DNA from: Burkholderiaceae bacterium
GTDB lineage: Bacteria; Pseudomonadota; Gammaproteobacteria; Burkholderiales; Burkholderiaceae_C
NCBI GenBank assembly: GCA_022702125.1
Contig: JAKOND010000266.1
Coordinates: 1 to 36,090 of the forward strand
DNA length: 36,090 nt
Direction of reading: 5' to 3'
A program made the position numbers and the translations under genes. The number at the start of each line of letters is the position of its first letter. Position 1 is the first letter of the stretch. Under the pieces are notes generated by a model. It did not search any database. It was not told where the DNA came from and worked only from the letters and a program-made list of their open reading frames with translations. Below, piece by piece: positions 10,043-18,682 of this stretch.

Positions 10043-10786
10043 TTGCACAAGCTCGTCCTGATTCGCCACGGCGAATCCACCTGGAACCTGGAAAACCGCT
10101 TCACCGGCTGGACCGACGTCGACCTGACCGACACCGGCGTCGAGCAAGCCAAGAACGCCGGCCGCCTGCTGCGCGCCGAGGGCTTCGACTTCGACCTGGC
10201 CTACACCAGCGTGCTCAAGCGCGCCACCCGCACCCTGTGGCACGCCCTCGACGAGATGGACCGCACCTGGCTGCCGGTGGTGCACAGCTGGCGCCTCAAC
10301 GAGCGCCACTACGGCAACCTGCAGGGCCTCAACAAGGCCGACATGGCCAAGCAGTACGGCGACGCCCAGGTGCTGGTCTGGCGCCGCAGCTACGACACGC
10401 CGCCGCCGCCGCTCGACGCGGCCGACCCGCGCAGCGAGCGCGCCGACATCCGCTACGCCAAGCTGCAGCCCGAGCAGATCCCGCTGACCGAATGCCTCAA
10501 GGACACCGTCGCCCGCGTGCTGCCCTTCTGGAACGAGGCGATCGCGCCCGCCCTGCGCTCCGGCAAGCGGCCGGTGGTCGCGGCGCACGGCAACTCCATC
10601 CGGGCGCTGGTCAAGTACCTCGACGGCATCTCGGACGACGACATCGTCGGCCTCAACATCCCCAACGGCATCCCGCTGGTCTACGAGCTCGACGCGGACC
10701 TCAAGCCGCTGCGCCACTACTACCTGGGCGACGCCGAAGCGGCCGCCCGGGCCGCCGCGGCCGTCGCCGCCCAGGGCCGGGGCTGA
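10043..10786 (+). CDS. gpmA: 2,3-bisphosphoglycerate-dependent phosphoglycerate mutase
   Basis: 247 residues. Interconverts 3- and 2-phosphoglycerate through a phosphohistidine. The start is TTG 10043, giving [15 protein letters not shown] as in the family; GGAGA lies 8 bases upstream, while the only upstream ATG falls inside the promoter. Visible: the catalytic RHG (His9), [21 protein letters not shown], and [15 protein letters not shown] with the second catalytic His. Length is normal (about 250). It is divergent from the yibN-like operon. In E. coli and Pseudomonas the unrelated gpmM/gpmI occupies this position. Confidence 0.95.
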   Translation: MHKLVLIRHGESTWNLENRFTGWTDVDLTDTGVEQAKNAGRLLRAEGFDFDLAYTSVLKRATRTLWHALDEMDRTWLPVVHSWRLNERHYGNLQGLNKADMAKQYGDAQVLVWRRSYDTPPPPLDAADPRSERADIRYAKLQPEQIPLTECLKDTVARVLPFWNEAIAPALRSGKRPVVAAHGNSIRALVKYLDGISDDDIVGLNIPNGIPLVYELDADLKPLRHYYLGDAEAAARAAAAVAAQGRG

Positions 10787-10798
10787 GCCCGCGCGATG

Positions 10799-10843
10799 CG
10801 CGATCCGCAGGGACATTTATTCGCGATGACCCTGCGGATCGCG
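10799..10843. terminator. 14-bp perfect hairpin downstream of gpmA (terminator-like, no U tract)
   Basis: The arms CGCGATCCGCAGGG (10799-10812) and CCCTGCGGATCGCG (10830-10843) are perfectly complementary around a 17-nt, AT-richer loop. It lies in the 146-base gpmA/ctpA gap. No T run follows, so termination is a guess; mRNA 3'-end protection is an alternative. Confidence 0.5.
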
Positions 10844-10932
10844 GAACCGTTGCCCACGGATACCCTCCAAGCGTTAAGGAAGCGCCACAATAGCGTGGCA
10901 CACATCCGCACATATCGGACAACAAGGGTTGT

Positions 10933-12375
10933 ATGGGCCAGAAACTGAAGATCGCCAGCTGGATTTCCGTCGGGGTCGTCGCCGGCGCGCTGACCACCGT
11001 CTCGCTGCAGACCGTGGCGCGCGGCGCCATGTCTCCCCTGCCGCTCGAAGAGCTGCAGCAGCTCGCCGCCGTGTTCGGCATCGTCAAGACCGACTACGTC
11101 GAGCCGGTGGACGACAAGAAGCTCATCACCGACGCCATCTCCGGCATGGTCGCGAGCCTCGATCCCCATTCGCAGTACTTCGACAAGAAGAGCTACAAGG
11201 AATTCCGCGAGGGCACCTCGGGCCGCTTCGTCGGCGTGGGCATCGAGATCTCGCAGGAAGACGGCCTGATCAAGGTCGTCTCGCCCATCGAAGGCTCGCC
11301 GGCCTTCCGCGCCGGCATCAAGCCCAACGACCTGATCACCAAGATCGACGACACCGCGGTCAAGGGCCTGGCGCTCAGCGAGGCCGTCAAGCGCATGCGC
11401 GGCGATCCGGGCACCAAGGTCATGCTGACCATGTTCCGCAAGGACGAGAGCCGCACCTTCCCGGTGACGATCACCCGCGAGGAGATCAAGACCCAGTCGG
11501 TCCGCGGCAAGGTGGTCGAGCCCGGCTACGCCTGGCTGCGCCTGTCGCAGTTCCAGGAACGCACGGTCGACGACTTCGTCAAGAAGATCGACGAGATCTA
11601 CAAGCAGGAGCCCAACCTCAAGGGCCTGGTGCTCGACCTGCGCAACGATCCGGGCGGCCTGCTCGACGCGGCCGTCGCCATCTCCGCCGCGTTCCTGCAG
11701 CCCGACGTGACGGTGGTCTCCACCAACGGCCAGCTCGCCGAGAGCAAGTTCACCTACAAGGCGGCGCCGGAGTTCTACCAGCGCCGTCGCGGCACCGACC
11801 CGCTCACCAGCCTGCCCGCCGCCCTCAAGAAGGTGCCGGTCGTGGTGCTGGTCAACGAAGGCTCGGCCTCGGCCAGCGAGATCGTCGCCGGCGCCCTGCA
11901 GGACCACAAGCGCGCCACCGTCATGGGCAGCCAGTCGTTCGGCAAGGGCTCGGTCCAGACCGTCCGCCCGCTGGGCCCCGACACCGGCCTGAAGATCACC
12001 ACCGCCCGCTACTACACCCCGAGCGGCAAGTCGATCCAGGCCACCGGCATCGTGCCGGACGTGCTGGTGGACGACACCGCCGAAGGCAGCCCGCTGGCCG
12101 CCCTGCGCATCCGCGAGGCCGACCTCGAGAAGCACCTGATGAGCGGCCAGACCGAGGACAAGAAGGGCGTGGCGCTCGACAAGGCCCGAGAGGACGCCCG
12201 CAAGCGCTTCGAGGCCGAATCCGCCAAGCCGCCGGCCGAGCGCGCCAAGCCGCCGGAATACGGCAGCGCCGACGACTTCCAGCTCATGCAGGCGCTGCGC
12301 CAGCTCAAGGGCCAGACCGTGGTCGCCAGCAAGACCCTGCAGGTCGAGCGCAAGGACGAGAAGAAGGACGAGTGA
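10933..12375 (+). CDS. ctpA: Carboxy-terminal processing protease (S41 family)
   Basis: 480 residues. Begins with a signal-anchor (about 5-28). Then comes an N-terminal helical segment, a PDZ domain (about 95-175, FVGVGIEISQEDGLIKVVSP), and the tail-specific protease fold. The catalytic dyad is Ser313 in NEGSASASEI and Lys338 in QSFGKGSVQT, 25 residues apart as in Prc/CtpA. It acts in the periplasm and in relatives trims or degrades cell-wall hydrolases and lipoproteins. The C-terminal ~90 residues are charged and Lys-rich. It shares a direction with gpmA and moeB/thiF. An envC-like M23 gene, usual next to ctpA in many proteobacteria, is absent here. Confidence 0.95.
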   Translation: MGQKLKIASWISVGVVAGALTTVSLQTVARGAMSPLPLEELQQLAAVFGIVKTDYVEPVDDKKLITDAISGMVASLDPHSQYFDKKSYKEFREGTSGRFVGVGIEISQEDGLIKVVSPIEGSPAFRAGIKPNDLITKIDDTAVKGLALSEAVKRMRGDPGTKVMLTMFRKDESRTFPVTITREEIKTQSVRGKVVEPGYAWLRLSQFQERTVDDFVKKIDEIYKQEPNLKGLVLDLRNDPGGLLDAAVAISAAFLQPDVTVVSTNGQLAESKFTYKAAPEFYQRRRGTDPLTSLPAALKKVPVVVLVNEGSASASEIVAGALQDHKRATVMGSQSFGKGSVQTVRPLGPDTGLKITTARYYTPSGKSIQATGIVPDVLVDDTAEGSPLAALRIREADLEKHLMSGQTEDKKGVALDKAREDARKRFEAESAKPPAERAKPPEYGSADDFQLMQALRQLKGQTVVASKTLQVERKDEKKDE

Positions 12376-12424
12376 GGCCCGGCCGTCCTGCGCGGGCCGC
12401 AGGACGCGGCCTCGCGCACACCGC

Positions 12425-13198
12425 ATGGACGACCACCAGCTGCTGCGCTACTCGCGGCACATCCTCCTGGACGACATCGGCATCGAGGGCCAGCAGCGGG
12501 CCCTCGATACGCACGTGGCGGTCATCGGCGCGGGCGGCCTCGGATCGCCGGTGGCGCTCTATCTGGCGGCCGCGGGCATCGGCCGGCTGACGCTGGTGGA
12601 CGACGACGCGGTCGACCTGACCAACCTGCAGCGCCAGATCGCCCACGCCACCGCCCGCGTCGGGGAACCGAAAGTGGACTCCGCCGCCGCCGCGGCCCAT
12701 GCGCTCAACCCCGCGACCGACATCCGCTGCCTGCGCGAACGGGCCACGCCCGCACTGCTGGAGCGCATCGCCGCGGAAGCCGACGTGCTGGTGGACTGCA
12801 GCGACAACTTCGCCACCCGGCAGCAGGTGAACGCGGCCTGCGTGCGGGCCGGCATTCCGCTGGTCGCCGGCGCGGCGCTGGGTTTCGACGGGCAGGTGGG
12901 CGTCTACCGGCTGCACGCCGACCGGTCGCCCTGCTACGCCTGCCTGTTCCCGCCGGACCAGGCGCCCGAGGAAGTCGCCTGCTCCACCATGGGCGTCTTC
13001 GCGCCGCTGGTGGGCATCATCGGCACCACCCAGGCGGCCGAGGCATTGAAGATCGCGATGGGCGTGGGCCGGCCGATGGACGGCCGCCTGCTCATGCTGG
13101 ATGCGCGGCGGATGGAGTGGAGCGACATCCGCATCGGCCGCGATCCGGCCTGCCCGGTCTGCGGCGACCATCACCCGGATCCGCCGGCGTCCCGGTAG
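12425..13198 (+). CDS. HesA/MoeB/ThiF family sulfur-carrier adenylyltransferase
   Basis: 257 residues. E1-like enzyme that adenylates the C-terminus of a small sulfur carrier (MoaD or ThiS). Seen: the RYSRHILLDDIG entry motif; the nucleotide loop VIGAGGLGSP (34-42); DDDAVDLTNLQRQ; VDCSDNFATR; the crossover-loop Cys186 (ACSTMG); and the structural zinc site Cys170/Cys173 with Cys243/Cys246 (CYAC, CPVC). Length and features fit MoeB or ThiF equally; without thiamin or molybdopterin neighbours I cannot say which. It lies 49 bases after ctpA, the betaproteobacterial arrangement. Confidence 0.9.
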   Translation: MDDHQLLRYSRHILLDDIGIEGQQRALDTHVAVIGAGGLGSPVALYLAAAGIGRLTLVDDDAVDLTNLQRQIAHATARVGEPKVDSAAAAAHALNPATDIRCLRERATPALLERIAAEADVLVDCSDNFATRQQVNAACVRAGIPLVAGAALGFDGQVGVYRLHADRSPCYACLFPPDQAPEEVACSTMGVFAPLVGIIGTTQAAEALKIAMGVGRPMDGRLLMLDARRMEWSDIRIGRDPACPVCGDHHPDPPASR

Positions 13199-13237
13199 CG
13201 GACCGGTCCGGCCGGGCACGGCCGGAGCCGCGACGAC

Positions 13238-15289
13238 TCACTTGGCGGCGGGCTTGGGGGCCGGAGTCTGGCGCAGCGCCTGGCCGCAGTCGGCATCCTT
13301 GCCGGGACCGGTTTCCACCGTGGCCGCCAGCGCCAGCAACGGGTTGATGAGCCCCAGCGCCACCGCCGCGGCCGCCCGCCCCGCCAGCGCACCCTTGTCC
13401 GGGAAGGCCGACGGATCGCCGAAGGTGCCGCCGATCTTGAGCGGGGAGCGCAGGCTCAGGATGCTCACATCCTTCGGCTGGGGCCGCAGCACCAGCGCCA
13501 GCGTCTCGTCGCCCAGGTCGATCCGGCCCTCGCCGTACACCACCGTGTCGCTCGTGTCGAAGACGATCGTCTTGCTGGTCATCACGCCCTTCTTCACGTC
13601 GAACGCCGCGGCCGCGCAGCGCAGACGCACCTCGCGGTCCCCGCTCACGAAGAAGCGGATGACCTCGCCGCCGTCGAGCCCGATGAATTCCATCAGCAGG
13701 TTGCTGAACCGGCCGCTGCCGGTGAGCACGCCCACCGCGCCCGAGACATTGCCCAGCAGCTGCGCCACCGAGCCGCCCTGCCCTTCGAGCTTGATCCGCG
13801 CGGTCAGCTCGCCCAGGCTGCTCTTGGTGCGCTCGATGCTGGGGAACAGCCGGTTGAGCTGCATGCCGCGTCCCTTGACGTCGATGGCGATGCCGGCCGG
13901 CGTGCGCGCCGAGTCGATGCGCAGGGTGCCGTCCACCTTGCCGCCCGCCACCGTCATGTCCAGCGGGTCGAGCCGCAGGATGCCGCCGTCCAGGACCACA
14001 TGGGTGCGCAGGCTCTGCAGCGGCAACTGCTCCATGTTCTGGATGCGCTTGGCATCGAAGCGCACGTCCGCGTTCATCGCGGAGAGCCGGCCGAAGTCCA
14101 GCGCGGTCGCCGGCAGCACCTTGCCCGCGCGCTGCGCCTTCCGCGCCTCCGCGGTCCGGCCCGCGGCCGGCCGGGGGACCGCTCCGGCGGCGGTTTGCCG
14201 ACTCCCCCGGGTCGCCGAGGGCGCCATGCCGACGATCGGCCCCAGGTCGTTGAAGTCCAGCCGCTCGGACACCAGGCTTCCGGACAGCTTGCCGACCTTC
14301 TGCCGCTGGTCGTACTGCAGGTCGCCGGACATGTCGCTGCTGCCGAGCTTGCCCTGCAGGCCGGTGACCTTCCAGAGTCCGACCTGCTGCTCGACATGCG
14401 CCCGGACCGCGTAGGGCGGCGTCGTCGGCAGCACCACGCCCAGGTAGCCGTAGAGGTCCGACAGGCTCTGGCCGCGCATCCGCACGTCGGCGGAGATGTT
14501 TTCCAGGGTCGCCAGGCTGCCGATAGTTCCTTTGGCGTCGAAATGCGTTTGCCCGGCCGTGGCGTCGATCTCCAGCGGGAACGGCGGCGCTTCCGCCAGG
14601 TTGGTGAGCTGCAGCACGCCGCCGGTCCGTCCGGTGGCGGAGAACGGCTGCTTCTGCCAGGTGCCCTTGGCCTCGTAATGCAGCGGCAGCCGGGCATCGG
14701 CCTGCTCCCGCAGCTGGATATCCACCCGGATGTCGGCGCCCTTGTCGGGAGCGATGAAATGCAGCCGGCCGTTGTCGATCTGCAACCTCCCGACGTCCGG
14801 CGTGGCGCCGTCGCCCGACGTTTTCGGGTCGAACGCCCAGGTCTTGCGGCCGTCCGGCTCCATCTGCAGCCCGATTTCCGGGGAGCGCAGCTTCACCGAC
14901 GGCAGCACCACCTCGCGCCGGAGCAGCGGCCACAGCCGCACCTCGATCTCGGCGCCCTCCGCCCGGACCAGGTACGGGTCCTGGGCCCAGGACGGATTGG
15001 CGAACTCGATGCCGTCCAGCAGGACCGTGGCCGTGCGCCCGAGCTTCACGTCCAGGTGCCGGGTGATCTCGAAGCGACGGCCAGTCTTCTCGCTCACGTA
15101 GCGGTTGACCGGCCCCCGCAGCAGGTCCCACGGGAAGAACGCGACGACCACCGCGAGCAGCACCAGAAAGGCGAGAACGCCCAGCAGCAGCCTGCGCCAT
15201 CCGCGGCGACCGCCGCGCTTTCCGCCGGCAGGCCCCGGATGGTTGTCAGGAGCCCCGGTGGCGGGGGCGGAGGCGAAAATGGGTGGCAT
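13238..15289 (-). CDS. AsmA family protein
   Basis: 683 residues. A basic N-terminus and one membrane anchor (about 34-52) followed by a large periplasmic region. The AsmA start motif is clear: VNRYVSEKTGRRFEITRHLDVKLG, then a predicted repeated-beta fold with many LDV/GTL-type strands. The C-terminal part (about 450-640, GGTFGDPSAFPD near the end) is the AsmA-2 region. AsmA proteins are inner-membrane anchored and belong to the bridge-like superfamily implicated in phospholipid movement to the outer membrane. The N-terminal ~30 residues are Pro/Gly-rich. No ribosome site is obvious before ATG 15289. It is convergent with moeB/thiF. Confidence 0.9.
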   Translation of the reverse strand: MPPIFASAPATGAPDNHPGPAGGKRGGRRGWRRLLLGVLAFLVLLAVVVAFFPWDLLRGPVNRYVSEKTGRRFEITRHLDVKLGRTATVLLDGIEFANPSWAQDPYLVRAEGAEIEVRLWPLLRREVVLPSVKLRSPEIGLQMEPDGRKTWAFDPKTSGDGATPDVGRLQIDNGRLHFIAPDKGADIRVDIQLREQADARLPLHYEAKGTWQKQPFSATGRTGGVLQLTNLAEAPPFPLEIDATAGQTHFDAKGTIGSLATLENISADVRMRGQSLSDLYGYLGVVLPTTPPYAVRAHVEQQVGLWKVTGLQGKLGSSDMSGDLQYDQRQKVGKLSGSLVSERLDFNDLGPIVGMAPSATRGSRQTAAGAVPRPAAGRTAEARKAQRAGKVLPATALDFGRLSAMNADVRFDAKRIQNMEQLPLQSLRTHVVLDGGILRLDPLDMTVAGGKVDGTLRIDSARTPAGIAIDVKGRGMQLNRLFPSIERTKSSLGELTARIKLEGQGGSVAQLLGNVSGAVGVLTGSGRFSNLLMEFIGLDGGEVIRFFVSGDREVRLRCAAAAFDVKKGVMTSKTIVFDTSDTVVYGEGRIDLGDETLALVLRPQPKDVSILSLRSPLKIGGTFGDPSAFPDKGALAGRAAAAVALGLINPLLALAATVETGPGKDADCGQALRQTPAPKPAAK

Positions 15290-15624
15290 GGCGTCGCGGG
15301 GAGGTGCGGCAGGAAGATGCCGCAGGAGTCGTTGCCTGTCCCGCGCTGCGGGCCGCCGCCGCAGTACAGGATCATGCGTGGCACAGGGGCGAGCAATGCA
15401 CTGTGCAGGACGGGAGACAGCCTCGCGATCGGCGTCCTGCCCCAGGATCCGTCAGCACAAACCTACAGATTCCGCGTCCCATCGTAGGATAAGGCCGACC
15501 CACTGGACGATATATCGCTGGCATGATGTCACGGTGGAACCAGATAGATTCCATGCAAGATATCGGTTGCCCGCACCGGTTTCGACGCCCTTCGTACCTG
15601 TCCCGCAGTCTGGACGACCACCCC
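15290..15624. other. Gene-free region between the AsmA-like gene and the receiver gene
   Basis: 335 bases between divergent genes, with no credible coding sequence. It holds a short hairpin, GCGGCA-N6-TGCCGC (15306-15323). Towards the receiver gene it becomes AT-richer, with a TAGGAT-like -10 candidate near 15485 and a GATATATC palindrome near 15508. Nothing stronger is seen. Confidence 0.4.
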
Positions 15625-16020
15625 TTGGCACTCAGAACCTATATCGTCGAAGACAACGCCACCATTCGGGAAAACCTGATCGGTACTCTCGAGGAACTGG
15701 CGCGCATCGAGACCGTGGGCATCGCCGAAACGGAAGACGAAGGCCGCGCGTGGCTGCTCGCGAATCCCGAAGGATGGGACCTCGCCATCGTCGATCTGTT
15801 CCTCAAGCAGGGCAGCGGCCTGGGCATCCTGTCCGCCTGCCGCAAGCGCAATGCCGACCAGAAGCTGGTGGTCCTGAGCAATTACGCCACTCCGGACGTC
15901 CGCACCCGGTGCGCGCAGCTCTGCGTGGATGCGGTGTTCGACAAGTCCAACGAGATCGACGCCCTGGTGGACTACTGCATCCAGCACAGCAACCGGTTCA
16001 TGCAGGATACCGGCTCCTGA
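15625..16020 (+). CDS. Receiver-only (single-domain) response regulator
   Basis: 131 residues from TTG 15625 (MALRTYIVEDN). ATGs at 15523 and 15553 would add 24-34 residues of non-family sequence; either is possible because no start has a strong ribosome site. The whole protein is one CheY-like receiver: acidic pair in VEDN (Glu9/Asp10), phospho-acceptor Asp57 in AIVDLFL, switch Ser85 in VVLSNYA and Lys107 in VFDKS. There is no output domain. Such proteins act in phosphorelays, as phosphate sinks, or by protein binding. It is convergent with the NarL-type regulator, 141 bases away, and near the CHASE3 kinase, the likely phosphodonor (inference). Confidence 0.85.
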   Translation: MALRTYIVEDNATIRENLIGTLEELARIETVGIAETEDEGRAWLLANPEGWDLAIVDLFLKQGSGLGILSACRKRNADQKLVVLSNYATPDVRTRCAQLCVDAVFDKSNEIDALVDYCIQHSNRFMQDTGS

Positions 16021-16072
16021 TTCCCAGCCCGGGACGGGTCGCGGCCGCAGGCCGACCGCCACGCCCGACGAA

Positions 16073-16118
16073 CCGCGGGCCGTACCGACTCCCGTCCGGG
16101 AGTCGGTACGGCCCGCGG
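16073..16118. terminator. 22-bp perfect inverted repeat between two convergent response-regulator genes
   Basis: The left arm (16073-16094, starting CCGCGGGCCGTACCG) and right arm (16097-16118, ending CGGTACGGCCCGCGG) are perfectly complementary across 22 bases, with only TC between them. It lies in the 141-base gap between stop codons on opposite strands. No U tract follows on either side. A bidirectional terminator is the simplest reading; a protein-binding palindrome is an alternative. Confidence 0.6.
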
Positions 16119-16161
16119 GAACCGAACCGTCTGGCGGCCGCCAGGCCACCGGCCGCGCCCA

Positions 16162-16794
16162 TCAATCGATGAGCTTGTTCTTCAGCGCGTAGTAGGTCAG
16201 GTCACTGTTGGAGGTAAGGTTCATCTTCTCCATCAGGCGCGTGCGGTAGGTGCTGACCGTCTTCACGCTCAGCGACAGCGACTTGGCGATGTCGCCCGCC
16301 GTCTCGCCCTTGGCCAGCTTCAGGAACACCTGGAACTCCCGCTCCGACAGCAGCTCGTGCGCCGGCGCGTCGTCCTTGCGGTTGAGCTGCTGCGCCAGCA
16401 GGTCGGCGACCGCGGGCGTGATGTAGCGGCGTCCCAGCGATACCGTGCGGATCGCGTTGACGATGTCCATCGGGTCGCATTCCTTGTTGAGGTAGCCGCT
16501 CGCGCCCTGACGGATCAGGTTCATCGCGTAGTGTTCCTCGGGGTAGCCGCTGAGGATCAGGATGCCCACATCGGGCGCCTTGGCGCGGATCATGCCGAGC
16601 GCGTCGAGGCCGGTCTGGCCCGGCATCGACAGATCCATCACCAGCACGTCAATCTCGGTGGTGCGGATGAGATCGATGGCTTCGCGTCCGTTCGAGGCTT
16701 CGCCCACCACCCGCAGGTCGACATGGTCGGAAAAGAATTGCTTGAGACCTGACCGCACGATCGCATGGTCGTCGACGATTCCGATTTTGATCAT
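16162..16794 (-). CDS. NarL/FixJ-family response regulator
   Basis: 210 residues from ATG 16794 (MIKIGIVDDHAIVRSGL), with GGTGAG just upstream. A receiver domain (1-120) has Asp8/Asp9, phospho-acceptor Asp54 in LVMDLSMPG, Ser82 in LILSGYP and Lys104 in YLNKE. A LuxR-type HTH (about 147-205) follows: LLSEREFQVFLKLAKGETAGDIA, LSVKTVSTYRTRLMEKM. It is a DNA-binding transcription factor of the BvgA/NarL/UvrY type. It is divergent from the CHASE3 histidine kinase, 125 bases apart, so they are almost certainly a cognate pair. A dyad in the shared promoter region is the likely binding site. Confidence 0.93.
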   Translation of the reverse strand: MIKIGIVDDHAIVRSGLKQFFSDHVDLRVVGEASNGREAIDLIRTTEIDVLVMDLSMPGQTGLDALGMIRAKAPDVGILILSGYPEEHYAMNLIRQGASGYLNKECDPMDIVNAIRTVSLGRRYITPAVADLLAQQLNRKDDAPAHELLSEREFQVFLKLAKGETAGDIAKSLSLSVKTVSTYRTRLMEKMNLTSNSDLTYYALKNKLID

Positions 16795-16845
16795 CTCACC
16801 ATCTTTCTTTGGGAACTTCCGCGCCGTGGGCACAATGCCTGCGTA

Positions 16846-16851
16846 GATATA
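16846..16851 (-). promoter_or_regulatory. Candidate -10 for the NarL-type regulator
   Basis: On the minus strand the hexamer is TATATC, about 50 bases before ATG 16794. The region where a -35 would sit has no TTGACA-like sequence but is overlapped by the 16865-16881 dyad, as expected for a regulated promoter. Confidence 0.3.
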
Positions 16852-16864
16852 CGATCCGGCTGCG

Positions 16865-16881
16865 ACACATGATCCATGTGT
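16865..16881. promoter_or_regulatory. Candidate response-regulator operator (7-3-7 perfect dyad)
   Basis: ACACATG-ATC-CATGTGT lies between the divergent regulator and kinase genes. NarL-family regulators bind short inverted heptamers, so autoregulation is plausible. Just beyond it CGATTAT occurs twice (16886-16892 and 16896-16902), exactly 10 bases (one helical turn) apart. Confidence 0.5.
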
Positions 16882-16919
16882 ACGTCGATTATTGACGATT
16901 ATTTCCCTGGAGTCCGGCC

Positions 16920-18266
16920 TTGGCTATTTGGCGGTTTCATATTTCCAAGGCCACGGTCAGCATGGCGCTGGCGTGCCTGGCCGCCGTGGTCATGATCGGC
17001 ATCAACGAAACCGGCTATTACCGCTCAACCAGCGCGGTGCGGGCGATGGAAGTCCAGCAGCGCTCGCGCAACGTGGTGCAGCGCCTGATGCTGCAGGTGC
17101 TCGATGCGGAAACCGGCCAGCGAGGCTACCTGCTGACCGGCGACGCCAGCTACCTTGCGCCCTACACCCGCGCCGTCGAGGCCCTGCAGGAGACGCTGCG
17201 CGAACTGCACCTGCTCTACGACCATTCGCCGCGCGAGGCAACCCAGGCCATCGCCCTGTCGCAGGCGGTGACACGCAAGCTCTCCGAGATGGATCTCAGC
17301 ATCCGGCTGCGCAAGCAGGACCAGGAGGATGCGTGGCGCTTCGTCATCGACACCGACATCGGGCGCCGCCAGATGGAGGAGATCCGGACAGGCGGCAAGG
17401 AGCTGCTGCGGCTCGAACGCAACGATCTCCTCCTGGCGCAGGCGCAGATCCGGCAGTCGCTGGTGCTTTCGCGCATCGGCATCGCGCTGGTGGCGGTGGT
17501 GGCGTTGCTGGCCTTCTTCATGTACCTGCGGCAGACGCAGGCGCTCAAGTATTTCGGCCAGCGCGAGCAGGAGGCGCTGGAGAAGGAGCGCGACCGCCTC
17601 GGCGAGCAGGTGCGCGAACGCACCGCGTCGCTGGCCGAACTCGCGACCCATCTGCAGCAGATCCGCGAGGACGAACGCAGCCACCTGGCGCGCGAACTGC
17701 ACGACGAGCTGGGCTCCCTGCTGACCGCCGCCAAGCTCGACGTCGCGCGCCTCAAGTCGCGGGTCGGCGGCGACTCGCCCGAGGTCGCCGAGCGCATCGA
17801 GCATCTGGCGCAGACGCTCAACAGCGGCATCGCGCTGAAGCGCCGCATCATCGAGGACCTGCGCCCCTCGTCGCTGTCGAACCTCGGGCTGCTGGCGGCG
17901 CTGGAGATCCTGACCCGCGAATTCCAGGACCACTCCGGCCTGCAGATCGCCACCGACATCGAGCCGTGCAGCCTGGACGAATCGACCGAACTGACGATCT
18001 ACCGGCTGGTGCAGGAATCGCTCACCAACATCAGCAAGTACGCCCAGGCGCAGAACGTCCTGGTCACCCTGCATGCCTATGCCGACTACATCGAGGTCCA
18101 GGTGCGCGACGACGGCCAGGGTTTCGATCCGACGGCGATCGACCCGTCGAGCCACGGCCTGGCGGGCATGCGCCACCGGGTGGAGGCGCTGGGCGGGAAA
18201 CTGTCGCTGGACTCCGTCATCGGCACCGGAACCACGGTGAAAGCGGTGCTGCCGCGCACGTCCTGA
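16920..18266 (+). CDS. CHASE3-domain sensor histidine kinase (HisKA_3 type)
   Basis: 448 residues from TTG 16920, chosen because GGAG (16909-16912) sits 7 bases upstream. Membrane segment 1 is at about 12-29. A CHASE3 sensor (about 35-175) carries the hallmark ETGQRGYLLTGDASYL. Membrane segment 2 (about 183-205) is followed by a coiled linker, then the HisKA_3 dimerisation domain with phospho-accepting His261 in ARELHDELGSLL and an HATPase domain with QESLTNISKYAQA (N box), DDGQGFD and GLAGMRHRVEALGG. This class pairs with NarL-type regulators, matching the divergent neighbour. CHASE3 ligands are generally unknown; an envelope or extracellular cue is inferred from the genes that follow. Confidence 0.93.
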   Translation: MAIWRFHISKATVSMALACLAAVVMIGINETGYYRSTSAVRAMEVQQRSRNVVQRLMLQVLDAETGQRGYLLTGDASYLAPYTRAVEALQETLRELHLLYDHSPREATQAIALSQAVTRKLSEMDLSIRLRKQDQEDAWRFVIDTDIGRRQMEEIRTGGKELLRLERNDLLLAQAQIRQSLVLSRIGIALVAVVALLAFFMYLRQTQALKYFGQREQEALEKERDRLGEQVRERTASLAELATHLQQIREDERSHLARELHDELGSLLTAAKLDVARLKSRVGGDSPEVAERIEHLAQTLNSGIALKRRIIEDLRPSSLSNLGLLAALEILTREFQDHSGLQIATDIEPCSLDESTELTIYRLVQESLTNISKYAQAQNVLVTLHAYADYIEVQVRDDGQGFDPTAIDPSSHGLAGMRHRVEALGGKLSLDSVIGTGTTVKAVLPRTS

Positions 18267-18442
18267 ATCGCCCCGAAGCCTGTCGGCTCACTCCTACAGG
18301 GGCCAGCCTTGCGTACTGACAGCGCATCGCGCCGGGTGCTTATCGAGCCGGAGGGCATGTCTCATTAATCTACCAGCCAGGCGATTCACTTCGAACGCCC
18401 GATGCCATCCCGCCCGGGATGCCGCTTTGGAAGGAATGGAAC

Positions 18443-18607
18443 ATGTTGCACTACGCCGTAGTCTTTCTGGTCATCGCGCTCATCGCCGCCGTCTTCGGAT
18501 TCGGCGGCATCGCCGCAGGCGCGGTGGGCATCGCGAAGATCCTGTTCTTCATCTTCCTGGTGATGGCGATCGTCAGCTTCGTGGCCAGCCTGATGCGCAG
18601 GGGCTGA
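18443..18607 (+). CDS. DUF1328 family small membrane protein (YtjA-like)
   Basis: 54 residues, the usual size, from ATG 18443 with AAGGAA six bases upstream. Two membrane helices (about 4-25 and 29-49): [19 protein letters not shown], then [20 protein letters not shown], and a basic RRG tail. The conserved GFGGIAAGA turn defines the family. Function is unknown; members are often stress-induced and cluster with YqjD, YqjE and BON-domain genes, as here. It is the first of five small same-strand genes after the kinase, with a 176-base gap that may hold its promoter. Confidence 0.85.
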   Translation: MLHYAVVFLVIALIAAVFGFGGIAAGAVGIAKILFFIFLVMAIVSFVASLMRRG

Positions 18608-18682
18608 AACTCTGGCTCCTTCCGCCCTGCCAGTCCCAACGGGCGGTTTCGTTTCCACAACTATCCTCAAAGGAGCTCCTCC

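Noticed and set aside
15374-15392. Sigma-54-like TGGCAC upstream of the receiver gene
   Set aside because: The GG-to-GC spacing is 11 rather than 10 and TTGC is not present.
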